A stretch of 64,000 nt of DNA, from contig VSJF01000004.1 of assembly GCA_009739215.1 (NCBI GenBank), positions 1-64,000 of the forward strand, in the 5' to 3' direction. This DNA comes from Floccularia luteovirens. Its lineage: Eukaryota; Basidiomycota; Agaricomycetes; Agaricales; Squamanitaceae. This document shows, piece by piece, positions 1 through 13,246 of the stretch (the stretch's first letter is position 1; each line of letters opens with the position of its first letter). The position numbers were made by a program, and so were the translations under genes. The notes under the pieces are model-generated. The model searched no databases and was not told the DNA's origin. It worked only from the letters and a program-made list of their open reading frames with translations.

Positions 1-3000
1 TTGCCACTCATGACGCAGATGTATCTTTGAACAGACAACGTATGGAAATCTGTAATTTCGTCGGGGTTTCGACGCTTCTCCCGACGGCTTATACGGCCCT
101 TTCATCACGGGTATGTGCGGCACTTTCTACCCTGTTGGTGGTGAACATACCAAGTGTTTCTCTTTAGAGAGTATTCTTATAATTCGCATAGCTCTCACTC
201 ACAACTCGGCCCGTATCCAAGTTTGCGGCAGAACTGACAACGTCATCCCTCCCACGAAACATCAGATCGTTCCATTTAGTCTAAACTTTGCAATTCAACA
301 CAGCCCATTCTCGATTTATTTTCTGTTGTCCTCAAGTGGTTCCTAGATTAGGTATCCCAAAAGATATACAAGCTTACACCCATCTCGGCATCAAATGAAT
401 TCAATTTTATACAATGGAAATTCTACCGTGAGTCCAGCTGCGCCGCCAACGCCCATTTCCTGAGAACGCTAAGAAAAGGTGGTTCTTATACTCTTCTCAC
501 TTGATAACCTTTTTCGCAGGATCGGGCACTAGTCATAATATCTGTTCCGAACTATCACAGTGAACATGCACTAGTGGGAAATGTTTAACGTCAATCATTG
601 GGCGAATACAGCTCTCCTTCTAGAAAAACATTTGAATAATCCAATGATATTTCTTTATTGATTAATATAACCAACATAACAATTCACATGTCGCTTCCAA
701 AACGTCAAAAACTTCATCTCGAAGAACTTTTTTATCAACCTACATACAGTATAACTTACCAATTGGAATCCAAAACTGTCACATGTCGTATTGATTCGCT
801 TTCAGGCCAAAGAATGACGATAAACCTGATCTCGGCCTCTGCCATCTCCTTATTTGCGTATTAATAAACTGATTGCCCATACCAGCTAGTCGGGCTGTGC
901 ATCTTTCTATTAACCTCTCAAACAGTCCGCACCAAGCCAAAAACATATACAGCGGGTTATCCCGTTGGTAAGTCTTTACTTTATTCGTCCTCTTCCCGGC
1001 TTGCATCCCCTGGAGTGCCATTTTAGGTATAATCTTGGTCGCACAGGGACTTATATATGATGCTACGGAACTACGGTAGCTTTGTACCAGATGGCGGTAT
1101 AGAAGTTAATTCATTTATTCAAGATTTTATGTAAAATTTATATTATACTTTACAAAAGCGATATAGCGTCCGATTATCTCAACAATGATCACGACATTCA
1201 TTGCGTTCACCATATCATAACTGCATACATCTGTGAACACCTTAGAAGAGGCGAATATTTAATCATATCGGTTCTTTCATTGTTGATACATATGGTCATG
1301 CATAGTCTTTCATTTTTTTTATCATTGGACGTTCTACACAAGGGAATGAGAGTTGATATACACTCAACAACTGTCCCTATCCTCCAGTGCAAAATATTTC
1401 CAGGAAATTTTTGTTTCGATCAAAAAAGGCAGATGCGCACTGTCTTTTACTTTTTTCTTGCCCACACCTAGCGAGTTGTCGTGCAGAAAATCATATACAT
1501 ATATCACCTAAGCTGCATTAGCTGTTTTATATTGATAGAGTTTAATATTCTTCCTCCCAGAAACATTCTGCTGGCTTATTTGTTGATTATTTGCTCGGTT
1601 TGATGGAATAAAAAAGCAGTCTTATATCCCTCCCAAAAGAAATTGTCCCATGCCAGTTTAGCATCAACAAATCATAGTTGTACTCAGGAGTTTGCACACA
1701 AGTTTAATGCTTCCGTACCGTATTGACCATGTTGTAGATTGAGACTGTGGGACGAAGGGGATTCCCATTATTCGGCAGTCTCGGACTTGCCCTATTGTCA
1801 GAAGCTTACAATATTATGTCGATAGTCTTCCTGCCTCAAAACTAACTACAGCTGATTTGTTCACTGGTAATACTACTCTTTTTTTCGGAGCACATAATTT
1901 GTTTAGGTGTTTGTTTATTTTTGGAGCGACGGTTAACGTTAGCCCTTTTAACCCTCGCTACTTACATGATTTTGACCTTTTTTGGGTTGGGCCCACTGGC
2001 TCCCTGATTACTTGTAGCCGAAATTTTTTCTTTTGCGTGCGTTTGCGAAAGGAATGGCGCTGTCTGCAGTAACAAACTGATCACCAAACTTTACATTCCT
2101 TCTTCTCTGTTCTGTATGGTGGACCAACTCATCATCTGGATGTTTGTCTGATTACCCTATCCAAAAACTACGGAACGAACAACGGATAAACTGGGCTGCC
2201 GAGGGGAAGGAAACCGTAAGTGGTGGTTCCTCCTCTACTCGTTACGAGGAACTAAACTTTCAAGAATCGAGATGGACCTCATCGGACGTTACGGTGGAGC
2301 CCAAGAGTCTGATCCAAAGCTCGAGTGATCGGAGATACCAGCAGTCTTTTGCAAGAGACACCCTCAAACAATGAAAATCAGTGTTCAATTCAAAAGTGTT
2401 TGATTGAAAATTTTTACAAATCCTCACATGGGAGTTTCAGGTGATCGTAACATTGGGGATTCGAGAACGAAGTGCGCGAAATTGAGCAAAAATACTCTTT
2501 GAATGTCGGACAAATCGAACTCGGGTCCCAAAACAATGCATTAATGGTCATTTATGTCCGCGCACTAGTATTCACTGTAACTTCCACAATGCCGCCTGCG
2601 TCGACATCATCTTGACATCCGTGGAAAATATCTTTATCGTTCTATTGATTATTGGCGGTTGGGAGCAATACTCCGCGGCATATTGGGCACCCGAGTCCTT
2701 CAGCCGAATGCTGTCCGTTCTAATGCAGCGAACGCATTTGATGGCGTTTGATGGCGAGGAAGCTATGAAGGACAGCCAAAAATTAGTTGAAACTTTCAAC
2801 ATGTTACTCAACGCGTTTTCCTGAACTTCTGTCAGAAGTCTTAGTACTCGTCAGTAACTGGAGTATATGGGATACATAAAGTTAAGCCAGTTTTTTAAGT
2901 GAAGAATTCGCCATATCCGCGCTATCTAGGGTGTATCCCTCGGATCTAGGTCGATGCAGGGATCTCCAGGTATGAAGATACTTACCGGAAGCTTACCGCG

Positions 3001-3714
3001 GCTCGTTAATGATAAACCCTAGGAAACGCGATGTAGATCTAACCTTGAGCAGTTTCCGTAAGACCCTTTTTCAAGTTCATTCAACCGGGGCTTAGCCTGA
3101 CCAGGTGCGATACCCATTGCGCATAGGAGACCCAGGGGCATCGCAACGATCAGTCCGTCAGTACCGCACATTCTTATTTTAGCAAAACAAATCAATATGT
3201 ACAACATGTATTCAATGATGGATCGTAGTCGGGTTAATCAAGTTCGTGCGTTTACATGTGTGTCTCATTCATAATAGTAACTTGTTGTCGGGAATAATTA
3301 GAGTTTACCGGCGGCACTTTCGATCAACCTGGGGTAGTCGGTCTTACAAGTTACGAATCTCCAAAAGCTACTCATCTGCCTGAATAATCAGCTCTAAAGG
3401 TTTTTGATCAGTATCAAAGTTGATTGCCTCAGATTGTCGATAAATATGAAACTAACCGGTGTAAAACCGGATACCGGCTACGTGTGTGTCAATTTCTGTT
3501 TGTTTATAGTTCTTAGCCTGCAAAAAAGGGTGTTTGAGTAAGAAGTGTCGACAAACCTATCTTTTCATCAACCGTATGAGCGTTCAATCTAAGTTTTAAT
3601 GTAAGCAACGAAGATGGGGGACTCGGAAGTTTGAAAAATTACCTGGTCCCAATGCGCGCAGGACTCCATCGGTATATATTTTTTGAACTAAAGCAGGCGA
3701 AGGAAGATGAGCAT
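1..3714. other. Gene-poor stretch, no gene recognised
   Basis: AT-rich DNA with short open frames on both strands, none longer than about 80 codons. None has a recognisable motif, and none joins through convincing splice sites into a longer protein. It may be decayed repeats or long regulatory sequence upstream of a gene outside the window. No terminal repeats or transposase-like frames were recognised. Confidence 0.5.
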
Positions 3715-5883
3715 CTAAAACACATTATTGGTTAATGAACAACTCAACAGATGAACCTGGAAAGAAATCATGAAAATCTTGAAACAATCTTCAGCGATCT
3801 TATCAATGACTCACATAGTGGCGGGTATCTATTCAAGTACCTATTTAGCGAGTTCATGAGATGTATTCATACAGTCTGCACACCTGTGTTTCCCGTCATT
3901 GCACTAGGTGCAGAAATCACATTTTCGCCAAAAGATGCCTGCACAGCTTTTGAGAAAATAACCCATTCTGGAGACGACAAGTCGAATGGGGAGATCGGAC
4001 TCGGCTCAGTCGGCTCATCGCTAGTAATTGTGATGTTCCCAATAGATGGCTGAGATGAGATGCTTATCCCATTGACCGTGAGCGAATACTTCTCGGCAAT
4101 AGGTTTTATGAGGGAGAAGTAAATGTTCTTCACTTCAGAAGCTGCAAAAAATTAGTAAACCACAGCTGACAATTTATGTGAGTAATCATTACTTGAGCTG
4201 AATATGTCAAGACGTGAGTTAAATGTCGCCACCGCGCTTTCAGCTAAGGCATTACTCTACAAATAATAAGCTTTATTGTTAGTTGATTAAGGGAAAGCCA
4301 CATATCTCACCTTTAATCCAGCATTGAAAATCGTTGCTGCTTTGGAGGTCTGCACAAGGTAACGGTTTGCCGGAGAAGTCTTTGCAAATTCTTCGGCCGC
4401 GCGGTTCATATCGGGTTTCTTAGAAAAAACAGTATTTTTGATCCATGAAGGTATTTTTGATCTATCACCATGGGATGCAACACATGTCAAGTAGCCCCAG
4501 ATGGGACTTTCCTTATTGAGAGAAGGTTGGAAAACATCTGAATCTCTTCCATGGAACGTATTGAGGATCGCGAGAAGCAAGACTAGAATAGTGGGGCTCA
4601 CTCAACGGTGGATACAATCTTTGATAAAATACCGATTGTGGTGTGGTCTGAGGGGACGGAGGAACTGAAAGGAGTCAGTGGGGTGTGATGAAATTATAGG
4701 TATATTGAAGACTTACTGCCCGCCAAGCATATCCACCCTGACTACAAGGTTCTATAGGCAATAGTTATAGTTAGCGTCCATCATAACTATGTAAAAATGA
4801 TCAAGTCACAATGTGCCCTTTCTCTGCAATTCCAGGGAGCGCAAAGTCTTGGCCGTATAAAGTATCCAAGCCCATGCCTCCTTCATCAACAATCATGGCG
4901 ATCCCATCTTCACCATACACTTCTTGTAGGTATTGAGCAATACTACCAGCACCTCTTGGGCCACCTATTTCTTCATCCTGACCAAAAGCCAAAACTTTAC
5001 AGCTACTGTTTAGTTAAACATTATGTATAAGAGTTACGAAGATGACATACTGATTGTACGACGTGGACTCCACTTGTTGTCTAGGAGATTCTCTGCTGCA
5101 GACATAATCCCGATGAGATTGTTTTTACAATCGCTTGAACCACGACCATAGATCCAATTTCCATCAATCGCTCCTGAGAAAGCAGGGTGGGTCCATTTTT
5201 CCAAGGATGTGACACTAACCATATCAGGTATATGATTTTGAATAGAACATTAATATGTGTACCTTGGGACAACATCCTGATGAGCTGCTAGTAGCAACGG
5301 TTTTAAAGAAGCATTCGATCCTTGCAAGGTCAAAACTAAGGAGTAACCTCCAACGACGGTGACATTGGAATGTAGATATCTAGCAAAAATCAAGCAATAT
5401 GGAGTTATTTGTGTATCCCGAAAAAAGGAAGACTTACAATAGAGGAAATGTATCTTGTAAATACTTGTGTAGATCTTTGAATGGTTCCCATCTCTCATCA
5501 GTGTCTACAGGGCCCATATCGTCAAAAGACCTTTACAGGTTTACCGGAATGGTAAACAAATGTACATAGGGGATGTTATTCTAGACGTACATTGTTGGGA
5601 TCTTGATAGCACCAGAAAGACGCTCTGCACTCCTTTTCCTGAATTCAGGAGAATCATATATGACGGAGTAGTTTGACGGTTTCGATGGAGGCTGCGGTTG
5701 TGCGCAGAGTGCATTGTGTGCCGAAATGCTAGCACCATTCAAATGTTGAAATACTGACAAGTCGGATGTGAATAGTTTAAAAGCTGCCGCGATGGCTACG
5801 AAACCGATCAAAGTCTTGTAGATGGTAATTTTTGGGGTATTGCGGGGTTGCTCCCGACCAAATTCATGTTTGAGCACTCCCAT
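3715..5883 (-). CDS. Membrane-anchored M20 Gly-Xaa carboxypeptidase (CPS1-like)
   Basis: A zinc metallopeptidase of family M20A, related to yeast vacuolar carboxypeptidase S, which releases C-terminal residues from small peptides. The ATG at 5883 gives a short basic N-terminus followed by one hydrophobic segment (about residues 17-35), as expected for a type II anchor. Reading down the minus strand the family motifs come in order: AAHQDVVP (metal-binding His), YGRGSSDCKN (bridging Asp), FGQDEEIGG (catalytic and metal Glu pair), IVDEGG, then the lid region SSVPSDHTTIGIL and MTGNT. After a 51-base intron the motif DTRHY follows. About seven short introns are needed. The C-terminus beyond DTRHY is not resolved: one further intron leads to a stop at 3715, but the usual residues after this motif are poorly matched. 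The gene could therefore be lightly damaged at its 3' end. Vacuolar location is inferred from the family. Confidence 0.78.
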
Positions 5884-8800
5884 GATCCCAACGATGGTCA
5901 AGAACAAAGCGTGAGATTGAAGTACAGTATGCACGCTATCCCGTATGTTCAACCAACTGGAATCCCTGGGAACGAAGCCATGTGACCAATGCTGGCAGGC
6001 TCCAGGACCAAAGATCTCATGCTCAATTGTTAGTGGAAATAAGACTGAGATTTGTAGCAGCTATGGACCATTCTAATCATCATGGATCTTACTCTCAATG
6101 CTTATGTGTAAGCTTTGGAGACAAAGGACACCATAAATCTCATCCTCGGCACACCCAATGGAACAGAGACTATAAATATGTATTTATCGCTTACCATCTT
6201 CCAAAATATGCGAACACTGATACTGTAGCATTGATAGGAGATAGGCGTTCTTGGCTGTTGATACATTAACTTCAGATGGACTCAGGTCTCATGTGAACTG
6301 GGAAAATAATCGACGAAGGAGAAAGGGTGGACTTGGCTGTCAAACTGTTGACCACCGAATTGATGGTAAATCGTCGCTTTGCAATCCGTGACATCTCTCT
6401 AGCGTTTTGATAGTACTGATAACCGAATATTCAAATCTGATTGCTGGAACCCTGGGTAGGTTGTGCATGTGATGATTTCTTGTTCTTCCGTGTCAGGGTC
6501 CGAGCATCCACAAGCACCCTGATTCCTCGTTTTCCCTGGACATTCGCCGGCGGCATTTTACCGCTTTTCGATCACATACTGTATCTCATATATTATTTTC
6601 CAATCTCGTGCCTCTTGTCTAAACCCTCAATAATATCTTGTTCCTGCAGTTCTACTCTTGATTTCCTTATTATGGTCCTAGAAATGACATAGTTCGATCG
6701 AGTCCATGGCACGCTTGTTGCAAAGAAATGATTCCAATGTCCAAAATTAACGAATTCAGCTGGACAAAAAAGCATCGGAACTTCAAGGCGAACTAACAGC
6801 GTGAGCACCTTTGCATTTATTTTGTCAATACATACATTCCATGGTATAATCTATCGCTAACGACATAAATAATGGACATCAGAGGATCCGACCCGTGTTG
6901 GCAGGATGAGAGCCATGACATCCTAGGGACAAGCACTGGCCCCGAGGATTGAAAGCAGTAATGTTCTACATATCAAGGAATCATGACCAACCTTGTGGTA
7001 GCCGTAATCACCAGAACCCTTGAGTAACTCAGGGAACCTCAACGCATCTTGTATGATGTGCCGCCGGATGGTCACAGTTTTTTGTCAAGAGATCGCAGGG
7101 AATGAAGGTTTCTCACTAATCTTCTTATCAACCCCATCGCAATCACCATCCTTCCATTTAACTTCCAGGCAGATGTATGACCCACACAATTTTGAAGGAA
7201 AATACGGATGACTGATCCCTGGAAAGTGCCGAAGCCACCTCATCCCTGCAACAATCAGATCAGACGTCACTCTAACCCTTTGCGTTTTGATTACCTGCGC
7301 GTATGGCTTCTCCCCTTCCCCGTGCTTTCCCCTGTAATCCCACCCCCACTCACTGAGGCAGAACCGCAGTCACTCGGCATGATACCAATCGCGTACCGAT
7401 TCAAACGATATGGTAACACTTGGACCTCCACTTGTAGGTAATTCTAGGTTTCGATGGCGTTATTCTTGCCATCGATAGTGTTGGACGCTTATCCAGCTAT
7501 CCAAATTATCCAGCGAGACATCTTCAGCCGATATAGCCATGTTACTGTAACCCTAAATGCAGTGTATCCTGTGCGTTCTCTCTTGGAAGGCTTTTTGTTG
7601 GGATGGTTTCCCTAGTTGTTTTACCCCACCTCCTTGCTAGAAGATATTCTAGGTACCATTGGCATCATAATGAAGTATTGTACCAGGGTATGGAAAATCA
7701 ACATGTACCTGTTTATCTCTCATAACATCTAGGGTTCTCCGGCGGCAGCACAAAAATCTATTATGCGTCGTTTGCTATCTACGGTAATTTCTTCCTCACA
7801 GTTTAATCATAGCCGCCGCCGGTTCGAAGCAAGGAAACACTGCGACATCTACACGCACAATCAATAGGGTGGGTATGAAATTCGATATGGAGGTAAATGA
7901 GACCAATCAAAGTATCATCACCATCGTGGGTGGACGCATGGACACTAATCAATAAACAATCAATAACAACAGGGAACTCATACTATGTTCATTTCAGTGA
8001 GTTTGTGCTCATAGCTAAGAATAAAGCGGACACGATGCCGGTGCGAGGCTCTTGGATGAATATCAGATGACCTTTCGTGGAGGTAATCGTTACGCTTTTG
8101 TGCGCGAAGGGATAACTTATCAGTTTCGTATTGTTCATCTCTTGCTTTACATGGGTGTCATCCAAAATTGAGCACCTTTTGACATGAGAAGGGGGAGGTA
8201 ATTCATTCACATTCACCGGCGGTTCTCCCTTGTGTATACCGACAACCATACATTAGAGTCTAGACACGGACATAGCCGGTGGGATTTGAGAAGCTGTGGT
8301 AATGCTCCTCAGGCCTCATCATCTGTTTTTGTCTCACCAAACACACTCTGAGCATCATCTTTGTTTATGGTCAAGAAGAACAGTCCCTTTTCGAGAGCTT
8401 ACTCTTACATTTGGAAAGCTTCGATTGACCGGAACTACGGACAGGACTACTCGGTAAGGCGAAATACCCGAAATAATGGCATGGTTGAAATCAAAACTTC
8501 GTATAATAATGGAGCGTGTGGATTTGATTCCGTACGTGCCGTTGCGAAATGGACACAGACTGTCTTCTGGATGTGCTCATTCGATAGAACCCTGTCATTA
8601 CCCACTGCCGCAAGTACAACGTGACCTGCTTCGTTGTTTGTACCCAACCGTATGGAATTTTCCTTCTTCCCTCCTATCTCCATTGTCTACCCTTACTGAC
8701 ATCACGACATGATTGATTACCCTTCCTCACCGGCGGCAGCTGGGAAGCAGCCCGTCAATCAGCAGACTTGTTACTGAGGGATGCGTATCTGAAATCAGAA

Positions 8801-11361
8801 ACCATTTGGTCAAACACCAATCAAATTTGAATTAAGGCTGTTACTGGTCTTTTGAGCCTTCATAACGGCGCTTGGATGGAGACTGCGTGTCTAACCCAGA
8901 GTTTTTTCCTAGAATAACGATACCAAATGACGTTACGAACTTCCACAGAATACACTTGCTGCAACGGATACGAATCGCCGGTCCGTAACCTATTTGCACA
9001 GAACCTGCTGGCAGTTTACACGGCTCTCTGGTGTTTTTTTGGGAGTGTATGAATGAATCCGAAATATCAGGTCCCGCGAAGGATCGATGAGAGCATGTGA
9101 GCATGTTAATGATACATTTGCTGGGAGAGTATTCGGCATGTACGGGAAGGCCATCTCCCCAAACAAGTTGAATTGTTGCCCAGTGTCCATCGATTCCTAC
9201 GAAAAGGTCGCACTCGTGGAAAAGTTTCACTTGCTGCAGGGCAAAACACTTAAATTGTTTTTTGCTTCAGATTACTTTGTGCCGCCTGAACCCTGGATCA
9301 ACTTACCGTCGGCACCCTCAAGCATAACTAAAATCATGAACTACAAATTTCAGTGTTGGTCTCTTACACAGCCACGAGTTTATCTGTGTCTAAAGCTTAG
9401 CACTAGTGATTCGAAATTATTTTCTCACTATTAACAATGAGTGTGTGATGAACAATGTTCCCAACTAATTCCACAAGGAGTTGATTTGCTAATTTGCTTT
9501 GGTGACTAACTTATTAGGCGGAGGGGGTTATGTCAATTGTCAAAAGGAATCTTCCGCGGTTGATCTTGGTGAAAGCAATAATTTTACGTGACTAGATCGC
9601 ATTGTATACGGAGGTTCGTGCCGGAAGTACATGAGATGGGACATGGATATATCAAATGTATTGCTGGTACATTTCGCTTACTCTGGTTAGATTGACTAGT
9701 GGAATGACATGTCTAAGATGAAAATGAAGTTCTGGACATGCTAAAAACACACAGCAGCTCTGTTGGTAATAGTTATCGCTATATTATCGGACAGATATGA
9801 CGCTTTCATGTTCATGAAGATGGAGGGAAGGTAGTTTTGGCAACATACCGGCATCAGGACGAGTGGGTTTTGGAGGGATGGAAACATGCGGCAAGACCCA
9901 TCCGGCGTTATCCGGCTGCACCATTTGTGCCTTGGGAGGGTTACCAAATTGGGCCAGCTTAACCCCATTTAAACAATTTTTATTGGGAACAACAATACTT
10001 ATCGTCGGCGAACGGGCTTTCATGTCTTTTCGATGTCCAATTGATTCTCAAATGGTTTGTTCTTCATGTCAAAAGTGGTGGTTGTGGATGTGGACACTAT
10101 ATAATGGGCGTTGTAGTTTATAACAGACAAAAAAATTTATTTACCCACAGATATTGATCGAGATTACGATTGTAGTACATTGATATATGTTCGATGCGGC
10201 AGATAGCGACAGAAGGCCCGGAAAGGCTACCTGTGATTCATCCCATTTCCTATCGCCGATCTATTTACTAAAACTCCTAGCAAATATGGATGGATGGGAT
10301 GTCAAGAAACATGTCAATATCTATATTATATTGAACGAGGTGCCGCACATTCCGGCTGTTGGTTGTGTTTTAGTTGGTGTTTTTCGCACATGCTGTGTTT
10401 TTTTAAATTATTGTTGGTGTTGCGTGTCCAGCACGTTGTGGACTTGGCCAGTTGTCTTGTTTGGGAGTATCCACTTGTTGCTATGTTTTCTAGGTTTATT
10501 TTCGGGAGCAAAAATTTACTAGTTTAAATGGCAATTTAACTTGAGAGAAAAAAAATTAACGGAAAGGACACTAAAGGCGGAGTCAAATATAATTGGAAAG
10601 CGCTCATGGCTGAGATAATTGATCGGAGTTCTCCACGCATCTCCTTGCCCAACCTCGTTTTGGGCACTAAAAGGGGATTGGATCGCTTTGAGAGATCTTA
10701 GATATACGAGACTACACCGCAAGAAAGAGCGCTACGCGGATAAGTGGTGTTTTGGTTATGAATTGCAGGTTGTCGGCAATAATTGGACAGGAGCTAACTG
10801 TTACGTGTCCGGGTGCCTGGGGATTGGAGTGAAGTGATTGTGCGATGAGATGAGGACAAGAGGAAAGGATTAATATTAATATTATTTAATTATTTAATTA
10901 TCCAGCATCCAAGTGGAGGCACGTGTTGTGAACAGGAGGGTGCTTCGATGAGGGAGGGATTGTCGCCGAAAGCGGTAAGTGATATGTTGAGATTTCGTTG
11001 GAAGACACAAAAAAAGCCGGAAATGGGGTACCAAAGGGTAGCAAGGGTATTCAAGATGTTAGGGATCATTTGGGATCAGCCAATGTATGTGGCTGTCTAC
11101 AACACCAAAATCAGCCGACCCAGGAGGATGGCTAGGACGAAGTCTAAACTCGGCCCTAGGCTTGTTGCCTTGCTGTTGCTCGATTTGTTGGAATCTACAA
11201 ATCGTGATTCACATGGCCAAACCCGTTACGTACTCCTGCGCGGAGCCAAGAACAAACAAGCAAGTCTCCTTCATAATGCGCCTATTTTCAGCCCGTTTTT
11301 ATTCTTCCCTAAGCACCACCCTCTCATAGCACTACCCCTCATCATACTATTCCGCAAAGCT
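5884..11361. other. 5.5 kb gene-poor stretch
   Basis: Many short frames on both strands, the longest about 130 codons (8841-9230, minus), but none with a recognisable domain or a supported intron structure. Around 10870-10905 there is an AT-only run built from ATTA/TTAAT units. The last few hundred bases before 11362 carry an open frame in phase with the next gene, starting at 10948; it looks like 5' leader rather than protein because it has no conserved motif. Confidence 0.5.
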
Positions 11362-12863
11362 ATGCCTCGCGCTGACTCAAAACAGCATCTTGGCACCACT
11401 CAGTTCTACCACTCCCAGTTCAATACAAACCACCAGCAGTATATCCCAGATTCTGCGTCTTCTTCGCCGCAAATGTCTCCTTCTCAACAGCACCCTGCTA
11501 TTCACCAGCAGCAACAGCAACAGCAACAAGCCCAGCAACAACAAGCCACACCTACGCCAAAGAAAAAACATGTTTGCCCCATCTGCGAACGGGCTTTTAC
11601 AACAAGCGGCCATCTCGCTCGCCACTCACGCGTCCACACTGGTGAACGCAACCACAAATGTCCATTCCCCGGCTGCGAGACCCGTTGCTCGCGCCAAGAC
11701 AATCTCCAACAACAGTAAGCGCATTTTTTTACAGCTTTCTTATATATAAAATATTCACGTTGTCCCGTCGTCTCAGTTATCGTATCCATTTGTCACCAGG
11801 CTCACGTCGCAGCTCAACCCGATCTGCCATTGCCCGAGCAATGAACAATTCTGCCCCAGGGAAGCGAAGCAGCACAGCGTCATCCAGTGATTCGGTGCCA
11901 CCACCCCTCTCGTCACCACCAGCATTGGAGCCAGGCCGCGTCTACAATCACCATTCGACACCTCCCGACTCCCCTCCTCCTTTGGCACCTGCGACCTTGC
12001 CAGCAACAGCTCACCTCCCCGGATCCTCAAGTCGCTCATCTTCATCACCAGGAACATCGTACTCGCCCCTCAACCACCATATGGTCCCGATGGGGTCTCA
12101 AGGACTCGGCATGCACAATTCGAATTCACAACCGTACTCATATAGGAGTGGTACTACTACGTACCAGGAGCAATCGCAGGGTGCAGGATTTACATATGTA
12201 CATACTACTCCCATCTCCCATTCTTCCAGTAGCCCGACCAACACCTTTTCTTCCTACTCCAGCTCGCACGACAATTTTAGCAATCACAGCTTGCCGCATC
12301 TGAGCACATCTTCTATCAGCAACCAACGCGATAGCACTAATTCTCCAGTATCTTTAACATCACGACACTCAATCTCGCACATTTCACATCCACAATCATC
12401 ATATCCGCAAAATCATTTATCCAGCGGTGGACCTCCTTCTCCTGCTTCTTCACATTCTGTCTCATCTCATACTTCCGGACCTCCAACGCCTACTTATCCT
12501 GTTTTCCATGATGATGCACATGCCTACCAACATGGCAACAATATGATTACAGAGCAACCAACACTATCCAATGGGCACATTGGCGCCCAAAGTCACCTTG
12601 TGCATCCGTCATACTCGCCTAGTTTGTCAGTACCACCGAGCGGACGCTTTGACTCTCCACCTCCAGTTTTAGCACCAATCCAAGATGAACGGCTGATCCG
12701 ACGCGATGACCGGCATTCGCAATCCCACGCGTCATCACCATACATACACCATCCTCAGCCATTGCCAACGGACTATCAATATCATCAATCACTGGGGCTT
12801 AGTCATGGTGCTTGGAAGGCGGATAACGGTCTACGCAAAGGGGTTGGAGCACTTGTGCAGTGA
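11362..12863 (+). CDS. C2H2 zinc-finger transcription factor, NRG1-like
   Basis: A 479-residue nuclear DNA-binding protein in two exons (11362-11714 and 11777-12863). The intron splits the His codon of the second finger and the phase fits exactly. After a Gln-rich stretch (about residues 46-61) come two fingers: Cys72, Cys75, His88, His92 with the signature FTTSGHLARH, then Cys100, Cys105, His118, His122 with SRQDNLQQHYRIH. This finger pair matches yeast NRG1/NRG2, glucose-responsive repressors, and their filamentous-fungal homologues. The remaining 350 residues are low-complexity Ser/Pro/His with no domain, as is usual for these regulators. In-frame sequence continues upstream to 10948, but the ATG at 11362 gives the family-like start. 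The target genes cannot be read from the sequence. Family call is firm; the precise orthology is not. Confidence 0.88.
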
Positions 12864-13246
12864 AAGAAATTGCTTCTACTTTTTTTGTTTGTCCCATAGA
12901 TGTTTGTCGTCCCCACTTCGTGCTTGTTTTTTCTATCACTTGTGTACTATCTGGTCGTTTTGAATTGTGTTTCTTTTACCCTCTCGATAAATAGTAATTT
13001 TTTTACCTACAGAATTTTTTTTTTTTTGAAAAAGATGTGAATGTGTATGATATTATGGTAGATATCATATATATGAGACATATACTTAGTATTACGAGAT
13101 ATCTGCTGAGTCATGAATTGGAAACCTCCGATTTGACTGGAAAACACCTTTTTGCTTCGACTCATCATCGATATCCATCATATTATCATATAACATACGT
13201 TACTTATAACATCAATCTTTGAGCTTTTTTCTCTCCACTTCCGGCT
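12864..13246. other. Spacer between zinc-finger gene and PP4 gene
   Basis: A 383-base spacer holding the 3' untranslated region of the zinc-finger gene and the PP4 promoter. It contains a poly-T run near 13015-13027 and AT-rich sequence. No coding frame is supported. Confidence 0.5.

Noticed and set aside
7818..7835. B-box-like GGTTCGAAGC
   Set aside because: No A-box or stem upstream on either strand.
10948..11361. In-frame N-terminal extension of the zinc-finger gene
   Set aside because: No motif, atypical composition; better read as 5' leader. The ATG at 11362 gives a normal start.
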